Source: CAYNRE01 sp964399535
GTDB lineage: Bacteria > Planctomycetota > Planctomycetia > Pirellulales > CAYNRE01
NCBI GenBank assembly: GCA_964399535.1
Contig: CAYNRE010000026.1
Location: 181,760 to 245,759, forward strand
DNA: 64,000 bases
Direction: 5' to 3'
Every line of letters begins with the position of its first letter. Positions within the stretch are counted from its first letter, which is position 1. The translations under genes were made by a program, and so were the position numbers. This document shows, one piece after another, positions 26,826-35,546 of the stretch. The notes under the pieces were generated by a model that made no database searches, was not told the origin of the DNA, and saw nothing but the letters and a program-made list of their open reading frames with translations.

Positions 26826-27419
26826 GTTCCAGACCTCGACCGAACGTGTGGAACCCCCGCTGCGGGCCGCGCGTGCCGGGCTGCTCGTAGGCGCGCCGCT
26901 GGTGGTGCCGCGGACCTCGTCGGTCAATACGCGACGGCGACGGTCTTCCAAATGATGGGCCCGCACAAATGCCATATCGGCCTACGATCAGGGTTGAAGG
27001 GGGGGCCCGATGAAGGTCGGGCGGCGAATCTTAGCGAGCGGCCTCCTGCCGCGTAAGGCGAGACGGGCATCCGGCCCGGCGAGGAAAAGGAACCGAAGGC
27101 TTCCTGAATTCCTACGGCATTCGCTTAGACGAGATTCGGCATTCTTGCGGGGGCGACTGCAACGCTGGCGGCCAGGGTAGGAATGTACGGCTGGATGAAC
27201 CGAATATTCTGCCCGTGCTGCCTATTTGCCGTGCCTTGCCGGGAAGGCGGCCACCTCGAATTGACCCGGTCGCCGAGTCCCGATAGTGTCTCCGCCTTGC
27301 CCGGTCGGAGCGAGGACGGATCGGCTCGCGCCCGGGCGCGGCGGCCCCTTGTTAACTAGCAAGGAGTGGCTCCGCAGCGACTTCGGCTCCCCCCCTCGCG
27401 GCCCCCGCTTGAGACGATC
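26826..27419. other. Divergent intergenic region, no gene seen
   Basis: Nearly 600 bp between the divergent membrane-protein gene and the GT39-like gene (part may code if the upstream start at 26975 is used). It must contain promoters for both directions. I found no tRNA-like or other RNA structure and no convincing short gene. Confidence 0.5.
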
Positions 27420-29168
27420 ATGGACGTTCGTCTTCGCGCCGAGCTCTCGATTCTGGCGGGACTTTGCCTGTTGGCGGGCACGGTCCAGGGCTGGATGATC
27501 GCTCGCTCGGTCGTGCCCGCCCAAGACGCGGTGCGCTACGTGGCCCAAGCCCAACAGATTCAACAGCAGGGTCTCGGGCCATTCCTCCGCGCCAACTCGG
27601 TTTCGCCCGGATTCCCCTGGTGGGTCGCCCAAGTCGACGCTGCCCTGCAACGGGTGCTCCCGGACCGGCCTGCGCGCTGGGCGAGGGCCGTGCAGTGGGG
27701 GGCCGCCTGGGCGGCGATCGCGGCCGTGGTGCCGGTGTACCTGGCTGCCCGCGCCTGGTTCGGCACCTGCGTCGCCTGCGGGGCGGCCGCCGTTTGGAGC
27801 TGCTTGCCCGAGGTTGCCCGGTTGGGTGCCGACGGGCTGGCCGACTCGCTGCAGCTACTGGCCTTGGCGATGGCCTGGTGGTGCTGGTCGCGGGCCGTGA
27901 CTGCCCAGCGCGAACCAGCCCTTTTCGCCTGGCTGGCCGGGTCGGGCCTGGCCATTGGCACGGGCGTGTTCGTCCGGGCCGAAGGGTTGGTTTGGTTGGC
28001 CGCCGGGTTTCTGGCCATGGCCCTGCTGCCGGTCGCCGAGGTGCGTCGCTGGCTTGGCTGGCGGGTGCGGGCCGCCGGTGCGGGGGCGCTGCTGGCGGGG
28101 TTTGCCGCGGTGTGGCTGCCGTACCTGGGGTACACCTCGAGCTGGACGGGCCCGCAGATCGCTGGGCGACTGCTGGGACAAGACAACGGTGCCGGGGCGC
28201 AGAGCACCGTCGGGTCGCTCGGTACCATCGGGGCGCCAGGAGCCTTGCTGATCGGAGAATTCCAGCCCCCGATCGCCTCGCCCCAGCCCGACTCGGCGGC
28301 GGCAGCCGATCTGCACTTCGCGCTCAAAGAGGCGGGCCAATCGTCGCGGTTCCGCGGCGCCGGGGCGGCTAGCCGGGCGTTGGGCGTGGAACTGTTGCGG
28401 GCCACGGCGCTGATCTGGCCTTTCCTGGCGGCGCTGGGCGGAGCGATCGCCGGCTTTCGCGGCCAGTTGCGACGGGCACGGTGGCTCAGCGCCACGCTGG
28501 TAGTTCTGTACCTGGCTGCCGCCGGAGCGGTCGCGGCCCAGCACGGCTACCTGGTCGCGCGGCACCTGGTACCCATTTCAATTCCCCTGATCGGCTGGGG
28601 GGTATACGCACTCCTGGAATTCCGCTGGCCGTTTTCCGGAGAGCTGCTCGGTCGCATCCTGCGGGCGAAACCCAGCTGGCGCGCCGCGGCGGTGTGTGTC
28701 GCCTCGGTCCTGGGGTGCTTGATCGCGCTGGGGCGACCGGCCCACGCCAGCCACGAAGGCCACCGCCGCGCGGCCGACTGGTTGGCCGCGCGGGCGCTGC
28801 CCGCAGAGAGCGTGGTCGATACGCGCGGCTGGACCGCGCTTTACAGCGGCCTGACCACCTATCGTTTCGACGCCGGACGCCTGGCCCTGGACGACCCCAA
28901 CTGGGCCTACCTGGTCTGCGAACAGCGCGAGCTGGAAGGGCCCACGGCCCGGGCCGCCACGCTCCGCCGCCTCAGGGCCCATTGGCCTGGCGGCGTGCTG
29001 CGCTTCGCTTTAGCCGATCGCCCCAGCGCACCCCCGGTGCTGGTGTTTTGCCGCCGGAAGGTACCGTCGAGCGCGGCGGCCGGCCCGCGGCACTTCCAAG
29101 CCGACCACCAAGACGGCGTGCCGCAAGCGTCCCTGGTTTCCCACCCTTGTTCCCCCCGCGCACGGTGA
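27420..29168 (+). CDS. GT39-like polytopic glycosyltransferase
   Basis: The 582-residue protein begins at the ATG at 27420. It has a GT-C layout: a first transmembrane helix, then a periplasmic loop with an acidic residue in VPAQDAVRYVAQAQ, then about ten further hydrophobic segments. A conserved-looking GTGVFVRAEGL arginine motif is present, and a soluble C-terminal domain starts near residue 440. This matches ArnT/PMT-type transferases that use polyprenyl-phosphate sugars outside the membrane. The acceptor is unknown. The start of the methyltransferase gene follows after six bases, so the two are one operon. Confidence 0.8.
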   Translation: MDVRLRAELSILAGLCLLAGTVQGWMIARSVVPAQDAVRYVAQAQQIQQQGLGPFLRANSVSPGFPWWVAQVDAALQRVLPDRPARWARAVQWGAAWAAIAAVVPVYLAARAWFGTCVACGAAAVWSCLPEVARLGADGLADSLQLLALAMAWWCWSRAVTAQREPALFAWLAGSGLAIGTGVFVRAEGLVWLAAGFLAMALLPVAEVRRWLGWRVRAAGAGALLAGFAAVWLPYLGYTSSWTGPQIAGRLLGQDNGAGAQSTVGSLGTIGAPGALLIGEFQPPIASPQPDSAAAADLHFALKEAGQSSRFRGAGAASRALGVELLRATALIWPFLAALGGAIAGFRGQLRRARWLSATLVVLYLAAAGAVAAQHGYLVARHLVPISIPLIGWGVYALLEFRWPFSGELLGRILRAKPSWRAAAVCVASVLGCLIALGRPAHASHEGHRRAADWLAARALPAESVVDTRGWTALYSGLTTYRFDAGRLALDDPNWAYLVCEQRELEGPTARAATLRRLRAHWPGGVLRFALADRPSAPPVLVFCRRKVPSSAAAGPRHFQADHQDGVPQASLVSHPCSPRAR

Positions 29169-29174
29169 TCCACG

Positions 29175-29921
29175 ATGCGACCCTGGGTAAAAGAGTTCGT
29201 GCGGATGGCAGCCGAGTCGTTCGCCTTGCGCGGGCCGGTCTACGAATTCGGTTCGTACCTGGTCGACAGCCAGCACGAGCTGGCCAACCTGCGGGGGTAT
29301 TTCGCGGGCCAACACTACGTGGGTTGCGATCAACGTCCTGGTCCGGGCGTGGATCGAATCGAGGACCTGGCCCACTTGACCCTGGCCGACGCATCCGCCC
29401 AAACCATCTTGTGCTTGGATACGCTCGAGCACGTATTCGAGGTGCGGCGGGCGGTCGATGAAATGATTCGCGTCCTGGCGCCTGGCGGGTTCATGCTCTG
29501 CAGCGTGCCCTTTGATTTTCAGGTGCACGCCTTTCCCGACGACTATTGGCGGCTGACGCCCTCGTGTCTGGAACGCCTGCTGGCTCCGCTCGAGGGGGCA
29601 TTGATCGGGGCATTAGGAACCGAGAGTCGCCCGCACACCGTACTGGCGCTGGCGGGCAAGGCACCGCTGCCGGCCCATTGGCCGGCCGCTATCGAGCGAT
29701 TGACGGCGCGTTACCACGATTGGCTCTGCGCCGTGGCCCGCGGCCCTCATGGCGGTGGCGGTTGGCGGCAGTGGGCTACGGGCTGGATGCTCACCCGCCG
29801 CGAGCGGCGCCGGCGGCGCGAATACTTCGACGTGCGATTTGCTTCGCGCTGGCCGCTGACTTTGGCGGCTGGCAGCGGGCCGATGCGGCGGCCGGCCAAC
29901 AGTTCGGGTCGGGCCGTTTGA
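29175..29921 (+). CDS. Class I SAM-dependent methyltransferase (Methyltransf_11 type)
   Basis: The 248-residue protein has VYEFGSYLVD in place of the usual glycine-rich motif I, a GCDQRPGPGVD motif II, CLDTLEHV as motif IV and a LAPGGFMLCSVPF post-motif. This is the pattern of the small methyltransferases found in surface polysaccharide and glycan clusters. The FPDDYWRLTP segment is typical of that group. The C-terminus is basic. It is sandwiched between the GT39-like gene and a phosphatase-superfamily gene, suggesting modification of a secreted or lipid-linked glycan. The exact substrate cannot be read. Confidence 0.8.
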   Translation: MRPWVKEFVRMAAESFALRGPVYEFGSYLVDSQHELANLRGYFAGQHYVGCDQRPGPGVDRIEDLAHLTLADASAQTILCLDTLEHVFEVRRAVDEMIRVLAPGGFMLCSVPFDFQVHAFPDDYWRLTPSCLERLLAPLEGALIGALGTESRPHTVLALAGKAPLPAHWPAAIERLTARYHDWLCAVARGPHGGGGWRQWATGWMLTRRERRRRREYFDVRFASRWPLTLAAGSGPMRRPANSSGRAV

Positions 29922-29964
29922 CGAACCAGGCCGGCTTGGCCGTCCAGAGAGGAAGCCCCCAGGC

Positions 29965-31608
29965 ATGAAGCCTTCGGCAATGCGACACCCGTCCCGGCTG
30001 GTCATCATCGGTTTGGACGGCGCTACCTACGACGCCCTTTTGCCCCTGGTGCACCTGGGGGTGATGCCTCACCTGGGCTGGTTGCTGCGCCGTTCGGCCA
30101 TGGTGCATCTGGAATCGACCGAGCCCCCGGTTACGCCGGTGGCCTGGACCAGTTTTCAAACGGGCACTCGGCCGCACGAACACGGCATTCTCGATTTCCG
30201 CTATTTCGACCATCGCCGTGGGCTGGTGCAGATGAACCATGCCGGACGGCTGCGCCGGCCGACGCTGTTCGACGCCGTGGCCGCCGCCGGAGGGCAGGTC
30301 GTCTCGCTCAACCTGCCCATGACCTGGCCGGCGCCCAGTGGCGTGCCGGGCATCGTGGTGGGCGGAATCGACAGCCTCTCGATTCAGGCCGCGCTGGAGC
30401 CCTATCCGGAGTTTGCCCGCCGGCTCATCGCCACCAGCGCCGAGTACAACATCAATACGGTTTGGAAGAAACGTCCCTCGCGCTTCGAAGAATTGAACCA
30501 TTGCGTGGCCCAGACCGAGGCCGCCTTTCGCAGCCGGGTAGCGGCGGCCCGATTGGCCGATGAAATGGTCGACTGGCAGTTGCTGGTGGTTCAGTTTCAA
30601 ACGCTCGACTCGCTGCAGCACCGCTGCTGGCACCTCTTGGGGATCGATTCGGCTGCCGAGGCCCCGGAGCCCTGGGTTCGCCGCGTCCGTGATGCTTACC
30701 GTACCCTCGACGATTGCCTGGGCGAGCTGTGCGAACTGGCCACGCAGCGGCAGGCCGCCGTAATGGTGGTAAGCGATCACGGGTTTGGTCCGTTCCTGGG
30801 GCGCATTTCCGTTCCCCGGCTGCTCGAAGACCACAAGCTCATGACGCCCGCCAGCACCGCGGCCGGGCTTGGCTATCGCCTGGCCCGCACCCGGTGGAAG
30901 CTCGAAAAATGGTGGCACCGCCAGACCAGCCCCGGCCGGAGCGTGTCGCTCTTGGGCCGGCCGTTGGAGATCCTGCTTCCGGTCGATCGGCGGCGCAGCG
31001 CCGCCGTGGTGCTACACGGACACCTGGGCGCGCTGATCTACCTGAACACCCCCCAGCGCTTCGGCGGGGGGCCGCTGATCAATCCTCGGCTGTGCGCCCA
31101 GGCGCTGGCCGACTTGCAGGGCACGCTACTCAATGCCCGCGACCCCGCGACCGGGGTGCCGTTGTTTACCGCGGCCGAAATCGTGGCCGAGCGCTGGCAG
31201 ATCGATCCGCTGGAATACTGCTGGCCCGATCTGGTCGCCTGGCCCACGCCCGGCTACCACACTCGGACCAAGTTCGATCGCGAACCGGGTATCGTGCGCG
31301 AGGATCGCCAAATGAGCGGCACCCACCGCAGCCAGGGCGTGTTGCTAGTCAACGCGCCAGGGGTGCAGCTCGGCCGCGACTACCACGCCCACATTGCCGA
31401 CGTGGCTCCGACCGCGCTGGGCATCCTGGGGGTGGCGCCGGTGGGGCCAATGTCGGGCCGCTGGCTGGGAGAATTGTTTGCTCGGGGAACTGTCGTGCCT
31501 CGGCCCCATTTCCTCGGGCGCGGGTCGTCGACCCCCAGCCCCGTTCTTTCCGCCAGCGAACAAGCGGGGGTCGAGCAGCGGCTGCGCGAGCTGGGCTACA
31601 TCGACTGA
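29965..31608 (+). CDS. Alkaline-phosphatase-superfamily phosphodiesterase
   Basis: The 547-residue protein has the type I phosphodiesterase/nucleotide pyrophosphatase layout. Metal-binding GLDGATYD is at residues 16-23, and the nucleophile region PVTPVAWTSFQTGTRP is followed by HGILDF. FQTLDSLQHRCWH carries further metal ligands, VSDHGFGP is present, and a late GTHRSQGVLL holds the last histidine. It has no signal peptide. Relatives hydrolyse phosphodiesters or transfer phospho groups in cell-envelope glycan or lipid pathways. GAGGAAG precedes the ATG. It is the third gene of the 27.4-31.6 kb plus-strand cluster. Confidence 0.85.
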   Translation: MKPSAMRHPSRLVIIGLDGATYDALLPLVHLGVMPHLGWLLRRSAMVHLESTEPPVTPVAWTSFQTGTRPHEHGILDFRYFDHRRGLVQMNHAGRLRRPTLFDAVAAAGGQVVSLNLPMTWPAPSGVPGIVVGGIDSLSIQAALEPYPEFARRLIATSAEYNINTVWKKRPSRFEELNHCVAQTEAAFRSRVAAARLADEMVDWQLLVVQFQTLDSLQHRCWHLLGIDSAAEAPEPWVRRVRDAYRTLDDCLGELCELATQRQAAVMVVSDHGFGPFLGRISVPRLLEDHKLMTPASTAAGLGYRLARTRWKLEKWWHRQTSPGRSVSLLGRPLEILLPVDRRRSAAVVLHGHLGALIYLNTPQRFGGGPLINPRLCAQALADLQGTLLNARDPATGVPLFTAAEIVAERWQIDPLEYCWPDLVAWPTPGYHTRTKFDREPGIVREDRQMSGTHRSQGVLLVNAPGVQLGRDYHAHIADVAPTALGILGVAPVGPMSGRWLGELFARGTVVPRPHFLGRGSSTPSPVLSASEQAGVEQRLRELGYID

Positions 31609-32100
31609 GCGCCCAAAGGGGGCTGCCTCGCCGGGGGCACGCAGCTCGACTGGGTACCGCCTCGATCGGTAACTGGCTCGATCGGTAACTGGCTCGATCG
31701 GCGCCGCTTCGATCGGTGCCAGGCCGGCCAGGGGTCCCAGCCGCCCTCCAACGATATTGGCTTGTGGGGAGGCGCTTTCGCCTCGTGGCGTGCGGAGCCA
31801 AGCCTTGGGCAGCCTCGCGAAATAAGCGACTGGCATCGCCGCGGCTTGGTGGCCGCGCAGCGAGGGCTCGGCCGGCTGGTTTCTATGGCCAGGCTGCTAA
31901 GGCACACCCCCCCGGTGTGGCCAGCACGATGCGGGGGTCCGCCCAAGTTGCTTTCCCGGGGGGCCCGTGGTCGGGGCCGCCACGGGGGATTAAAATGCCG
32001 AGTCAGACTCGAGGCCGGCGAGTCGACGACGAGCGGTGCGACCCGTCTGGCGCCGCTAACCAGAGGTTCTGGCAGAGCCTGTTTGTGTGGGGGGTGTGGC
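31609..32100. other. Intergenic stretch with a short tandem repeat
   Basis: About 490 bp between the phosphodiesterase and the DoxX-like gene. It holds the 16-bp tandem repeat described separately. Long open frames on both strands here show no family motifs and are probably compositional. Confidence 0.5.
31661..31692. repeat. 16-bp tandem repeat, two perfect copies plus degenerate third
   Basis: CTCGATCGGTAACTGG occurs at 31661-31676 and 31677-31692. A third copy beginning at 31693 shares only CTCGATCGG, and another CGATCGGTGCCAGG follows near 31709. It lies about 50 bp after the phosphodiesterase stop codon and contains the palindrome CGATCG in each copy. It is probably slippage-derived; a regulatory role is not shown. 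Confidence 0.85.
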
Positions 32101-33036
32101 GTGGCCGAAGCTGCGGTGGGCAATCGACGCGGTTTTTCCATCGGCCTGGCCGGCGTGGTGGCGCTGGTGGTGCTGCGGATCGGCATCGGCTGGCACTTCA
32201 TGTATCAGGGGCTTGCCAAGCTTACCAACCCCGGCTTCTCGTCGCGGGGCTACATTAGCCAGGCCAAGGGGCCGTTGGCCGATCGGTATTTGGCCCTGCT
32301 GCCCGACTACTACGGGCACGAGCGGCTGGACGCGGAAAAGGTGCTGGCCCAGTGGAACGCGGCCCTCGGGCGGGCTACGAAGCACTTCGGCTATTCGCCC
32401 CGCCAGACCGGCGAGGCCGAGAAGCTACTGGCCCTGCGTCGGTATCAGCTGGAAGCGTTTCTGGCCGAGAACGAAGAGCCAATCAAGAACTACTTCGCCG
32501 AGCTCGAGCGGTGGGACCGCGCCGAGGCCGATCCGCGCCTGAGCCAGGTGGCTTTTCAGCACGAGCGGATCATCGATCAGAAGAAAAAGCTGCTCAGCCA
32601 GGCCCAGGCCTGGCTAGGCGAAGTGGACCGGCTGACCGACCAGTGGCTTGCCGATCTCGATCGGTTGGCCACGGGCGAGCAGCGGAGCCGGGGGCCGGTG
32701 CCGCATCCCCGCACCGAGCTGGAGCGAATTGACCGGCTCACCATTTTTTCGAACCTGGCCGTGGGCGCGTGTCTGACGATCGGCCTGTTCACACGGTTGG
32801 CGGCCCTGGGGGGCGCGGCGTTCCTGTTGACGCTGGTGCTTTCGCAGTGGCCCTGGCCCACGGTTTACCCGCCCGATCCGCCCTCGGCGGGGTCGTCGTT
32901 AATCGTCAATAAAGAAGTCGTGGAAATGCTGGCCCTGTTGGCGCTGGCGGCCACGCCCGTGGGACGCTGGGGAGGGCTCGACTTTTTCCTGGTCCCACTG
33001 CGGCGAAAGCTATTTGGCAAACGGAGCGCGCGATGA
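32101..33036 (+). CDS. DoxX-like membrane protein with large helical insertion
   Basis: The 311-residue protein starts at GTG 32101 with a G-rich ribosome site. The first hydrophobic segment carries the DoxX-like RIGIGWHFMYQGLAKL signature. A soluble, charged, coiled-coil-like stretch of about 150 residues follows (roughly 45-195, rich in Glu, Lys, Gln). Three further membrane segments (ISNLAVGAC-like, GGAAFLLTLVLSQWP and EMLALLALAATP) complete a DoxX-type bundle. Usual DoxX proteins are about 130-170 residues, so the insertion is unusual. The stop overlaps the next gene's ATG by four bases. Confidence 0.78.
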   Translation: MAEAAVGNRRGFSIGLAGVVALVVLRIGIGWHFMYQGLAKLTNPGFSSRGYISQAKGPLADRYLALLPDYYGHERLDAEKVLAQWNAALGRATKHFGYSPRQTGEAEKLLALRRYQLEAFLAENEEPIKNYFAELERWDRAEADPRLSQVAFQHERIIDQKKKLLSQAQAWLGEVDRLTDQWLADLDRLATGEQRSRGPVPHPRTELERIDRLTIFSNLAVGACLTIGLFTRLAALGGAAFLLTLVLSQWPWPTVYPPDPPSAGSSLIVNKEVVEMLALLALAATPVGRWGGLDFFLVPLRRKLFGKRSAR

Positions 33037-34709
33037 ACCTGTCTCCCGAAGAGAAGGCGATCGGCCAAGAGAACTTCCAGACCGCGATCGGCAGCGAACT
33101 GACGCGCCGCGAATTCCTACAAGGCGCGCTGGCGGCCGGGGTGACCTCGGGCGCCGGCCTGGGCGCGTTTTATTTCGGCTACGGCCAGAGCGTGGGCGAC
33201 CCGGTGCGGATCGGCGTGATCGGCACCGGCGACGAAGGCAATGTGCTGCTCGGCGCCCACAACCCCAAGTACACCCAGGTGGTGGCCATCGCCGACATTC
33301 GCCCCTACAACGTGCACCGCGCGTTTCATGGCGACGAGTCGAGCGATTCGGCCCTGAAGGTCCGGCCGGGACTGATGAAGATCTACGGCTGGAGCACCGA
33401 GGACGAGGCGCGCCGCCAGGTAAAGGTGTACGACGCGGCCGCCGGCGGCTACCAGGCCCTGTTGGCCGACCCGAACGTGGAAGCGGTAATTATCGCCTTG
33501 CCGCTGCACCTGCACGCCTCGGTGGCCATCGAGGCCCTCAAAGCGGGCAAACACGTGCTGACCGAAAAACTGATGGCCCACAGCGTGCACGAGTGCAAGG
33601 AAATGGCCCGCGTGGCCCAGCAGACCAACCTGCTCCTGGCCACGGGCCACCAGCGGCACTACAGCATTCTTTACGATAACGCGGTCGACCTGATTCGCCG
33701 GGGGCTGCTGGGCGACCTGCACCACATTCGGGCCCAGTGGCACCGGGGCAATTTGCCCGGCACCGATAGCTGGGCTCAAGATCTGCCCGCGGAGTCGAAA
33801 GCCAACCTGGCCAAGATCGAAGCCGAGTTGGCCAAGGCCAAGCCCGGTCTGGCCTATGAATCGTTGCTGAAGCGCAAACGGCTCTACGAGCTGCAAGCGC
33901 TCGACGAGGCGGTCAATGCCTCGGAGTTCGGCTACCAGGAGGAAACGCTGGAGAACGGCTACCACCGCTCGGCGATCGAGGAACTCATTCGCTGGCGGCT
34001 CTGGAACCGCACCGGCGGGGGCCTGATGGCCGAGCTGGGCAGCCACCAGCTCGACGCCGCCAGCATCTTCATCAGCGCCACCCGGCAAGATGGGCAAAAG
34101 GTGCTGCCGCTCACCGTGACCGCCGTGGGCGGGCGCCACATCTTCCCTCGCGATCGCGACTCGGAAGACCACGTGTACTGCATCTTCGAGTTTCCGGCCG
34201 AGGCCTATGCCGAAGACCCCAACAAGAAAATCTGCGTCACCTACTCCTCGATCAACGGCAACGGCTTCGGCGGCTACGGCGAAGTGGTGATGGGCACCAA
34301 GGGCACCCTGATCTTGGAACGCGAGCAAGACGTGATGCTCTACAAGGGCTCGGCCACCACCACCCGGGTGGGCGTGACCAAGAGCGCCGGCGGCTCGGGC
34401 CCCACGCTCGATACCACCGATTCCAGCGGCGGCGCGGCGGCGGCCACGGGCAAGAGCGCCCTGGAGGCCGGCCCGGTGAGCCGGGGTTACACCGAAGAAA
34501 TCGAGCACTGGGCCTGGTGCATTCGCAACCGCGACCCCCAGAACGTGCCCCGCTGCCACCCCAAGGTGGCCATGGCCGACGCCGTGATCGCCCTGGTCTC
34601 GAACCAGGCCATTCGCGGGGCCCACCGGGTCGAGTTCCAAAAGAGCTGGTTTGAGATCGAAAGCGACGATACGCCCGAGGGGATCAAGCCCTCGGTGCCG
34701 ATGGCGTAA
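33033..34709 (+). CDS. Tat-exported Gfo/Idh/MocA-family oxidoreductase
   Basis: The 558-residue protein has a twin-arginine signal (LTRREFLQGALAAGVTSGAG, residues 23-42). A Rossmann domain follows with IGVIGTGDEGN near 63-73 and the family signature AGKHVLTEKLMAHSV, whose lysine is the usual catalytic residue of EKP-type motifs. An extended substrate domain contains GGGLMAELGSHQLDAAS. Members oxidise or reduce sugars and related alcohols using a tightly bound NAD(P). An exported member is typical of planctomycetes. The ATGA overlap with the DoxX-like gene suggests they act together at the membrane. Confidence 0.9.
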   Translation: MNLSPEEKAIGQENFQTAIGSELTRREFLQGALAAGVTSGAGLGAFYFGYGQSVGDPVRIGVIGTGDEGNVLLGAHNPKYTQVVAIADIRPYNVHRAFHGDESSDSALKVRPGLMKIYGWSTEDEARRQVKVYDAAAGGYQALLADPNVEAVIIALPLHLHASVAIEALKAGKHVLTEKLMAHSVHECKEMARVAQQTNLLLATGHQRHYSILYDNAVDLIRRGLLGDLHHIRAQWHRGNLPGTDSWAQDLPAESKANLAKIEAELAKAKPGLAYESLLKRKRLYELQALDEAVNASEFGYQEETLENGYHRSAIEELIRWRLWNRTGGGLMAELGSHQLDAASIFISATRQDGQKVLPLTVTAVGGRHIFPRDRDSEDHVYCIFEFPAEAYAEDPNKKICVTYSSINGNGFGGYGEVVMGTKGTLILEREQDVMLYKGSATTTRVGVTKSAGGSGPTLDTTDSSGGAAAATGKSALEAGPVSRGYTEEIEHWAWCIRNRDPQNVPRCHPKVAMADAVIALVSNQAIRGAHRVEFQKSWFEIESDDTPEGIKPSVPMA

Positions 34710-34841
34710 GCACCGCGTGGGCCCGAATCGAGCGCGGACTGCGCCTCGGACCCGCCAGGCCGCGAGTTGCTTGCGGCGGTGAGACGATTTCCGCGGGGAA
34801 ATTACCGCCGCCGGGTGTCTCAACGTGCGGCAGCGGGCTGT

Positions 34842-35420
34842 TTACCCTCGCGCCGCCTGCGCCTGCTCAATATATTGGGCGAAGTGCAGCCGGTCGGGAG
34901 TGGCCAGGCCCGGCACCTTGGCCGCGTCGTCCCAGCGGCGCAGGGCCACGGCGGCCGGGGCGTGAGGGCTGTTGCGAAACTGCTCCACTTCCAGGGCAGT
35001 CATGGTTCCCCCTTGCAGATGAAAGCTGCGCAGCGACGGGGCGCTCAGCTGGTCGCGGTAGGCCGGCTCGACTGTACATAAGTAGCGCTTTGCGTCGACG
35101 TGCATCCGCACCGGCTCGGTCACTTCCGCGGGAAATCGCTCGGACAGCCAACGCGCGGCCAGCGCCTCGTGGCGATCGTCGATGCCCTGCGCGGGCGCGT
35201 CGTCGGGCAAGCGATGCAAGAGGTGCCCCAGGTCGTGCAGCAGGGCCGCCGCAATCAGCGCGGCCGGGCTGCCTGCCTGCTCGGCCAACAGCGCGGCCTG
35301 CAGGGCGTGTTCCTCTTGGGTAACGGCCTCTTGGCCGTATTGCGAACCGCCGCGCTGGCCCAACAGCCGCAGCACCTGCTGGGTAACCGGCGAGAAATCA
35401 GCCATAGCGGGCTCGGTCAT
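34842..35420 (-). CDS. PhnZ-like HD-domain phosphonate oxygenase
   Basis: PhnZ and relatives are mixed-valence diiron HD proteins that oxidatively cleave the C-P bond of 1-hydroxyphosphonates. This 192-residue protein has every ligand I can match. Tyr28, Glu31 and His38 lie in YGQEAVTQEEH, His62-Asp63 and His66 in LLHDLGH, and His84 in DDRHEA. His107 lies just before DAKRYL (Lys111), and Asp164 is in RRWDD. The Tyr/Glu pair ahead of the first His separates the oxygenases from ordinary HD phosphohydrolases. Numbering correspondences are from memory of the PhnZ structure. It is divergent from the DUF5690/ADH pair. No PhnY-type hydroxylase is adjacent. Confidence 0.85.
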   Translation of the reverse strand: MTEPAMADFSPVTQQVLRLLGQRGGSQYGQEAVTQEEHALQAALLAEQAGSPAALIAAALLHDLGHLLHRLPDDAPAQGIDDRHEALAARWLSERFPAEVTEPVRMHVDAKRYLCTVEPAYRDQLSAPSLRSFHLQGGTMTALEVEQFRNSPHAPAAVALRRWDDAAKVPGLATPDRLHFAQYIEQAQAARG

Positions 35421-35546
35421 CGCGTCGGGCCTTCACCGATTCTTTATCGGCAATCGTTTTCGCGTCCCCCTCACGGGCCGTTATAGTCGATGGCCCAGGC
35501 GCGGCAAGCGTCGCCGCCGGGAGAACCAGTTTTTCGGCGAGTTGCG

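Noticed and set aside
33117..34823. Minus-strand 568-codon open frame
   Set aside because: Antisense shadow of the Gfo/Idh/MocA oxidoreductase; sequence is low-complexity His/Gly/Ala/Val.
34842..35420. Generic HD phosphohydrolase assignment
   Set aside because: The Tyr28/Glu31 pair before the first His, the extra His/Lys/Asp positions and the neighbouring phosphonate-type genes fit a PhnZ-like oxygenase better.
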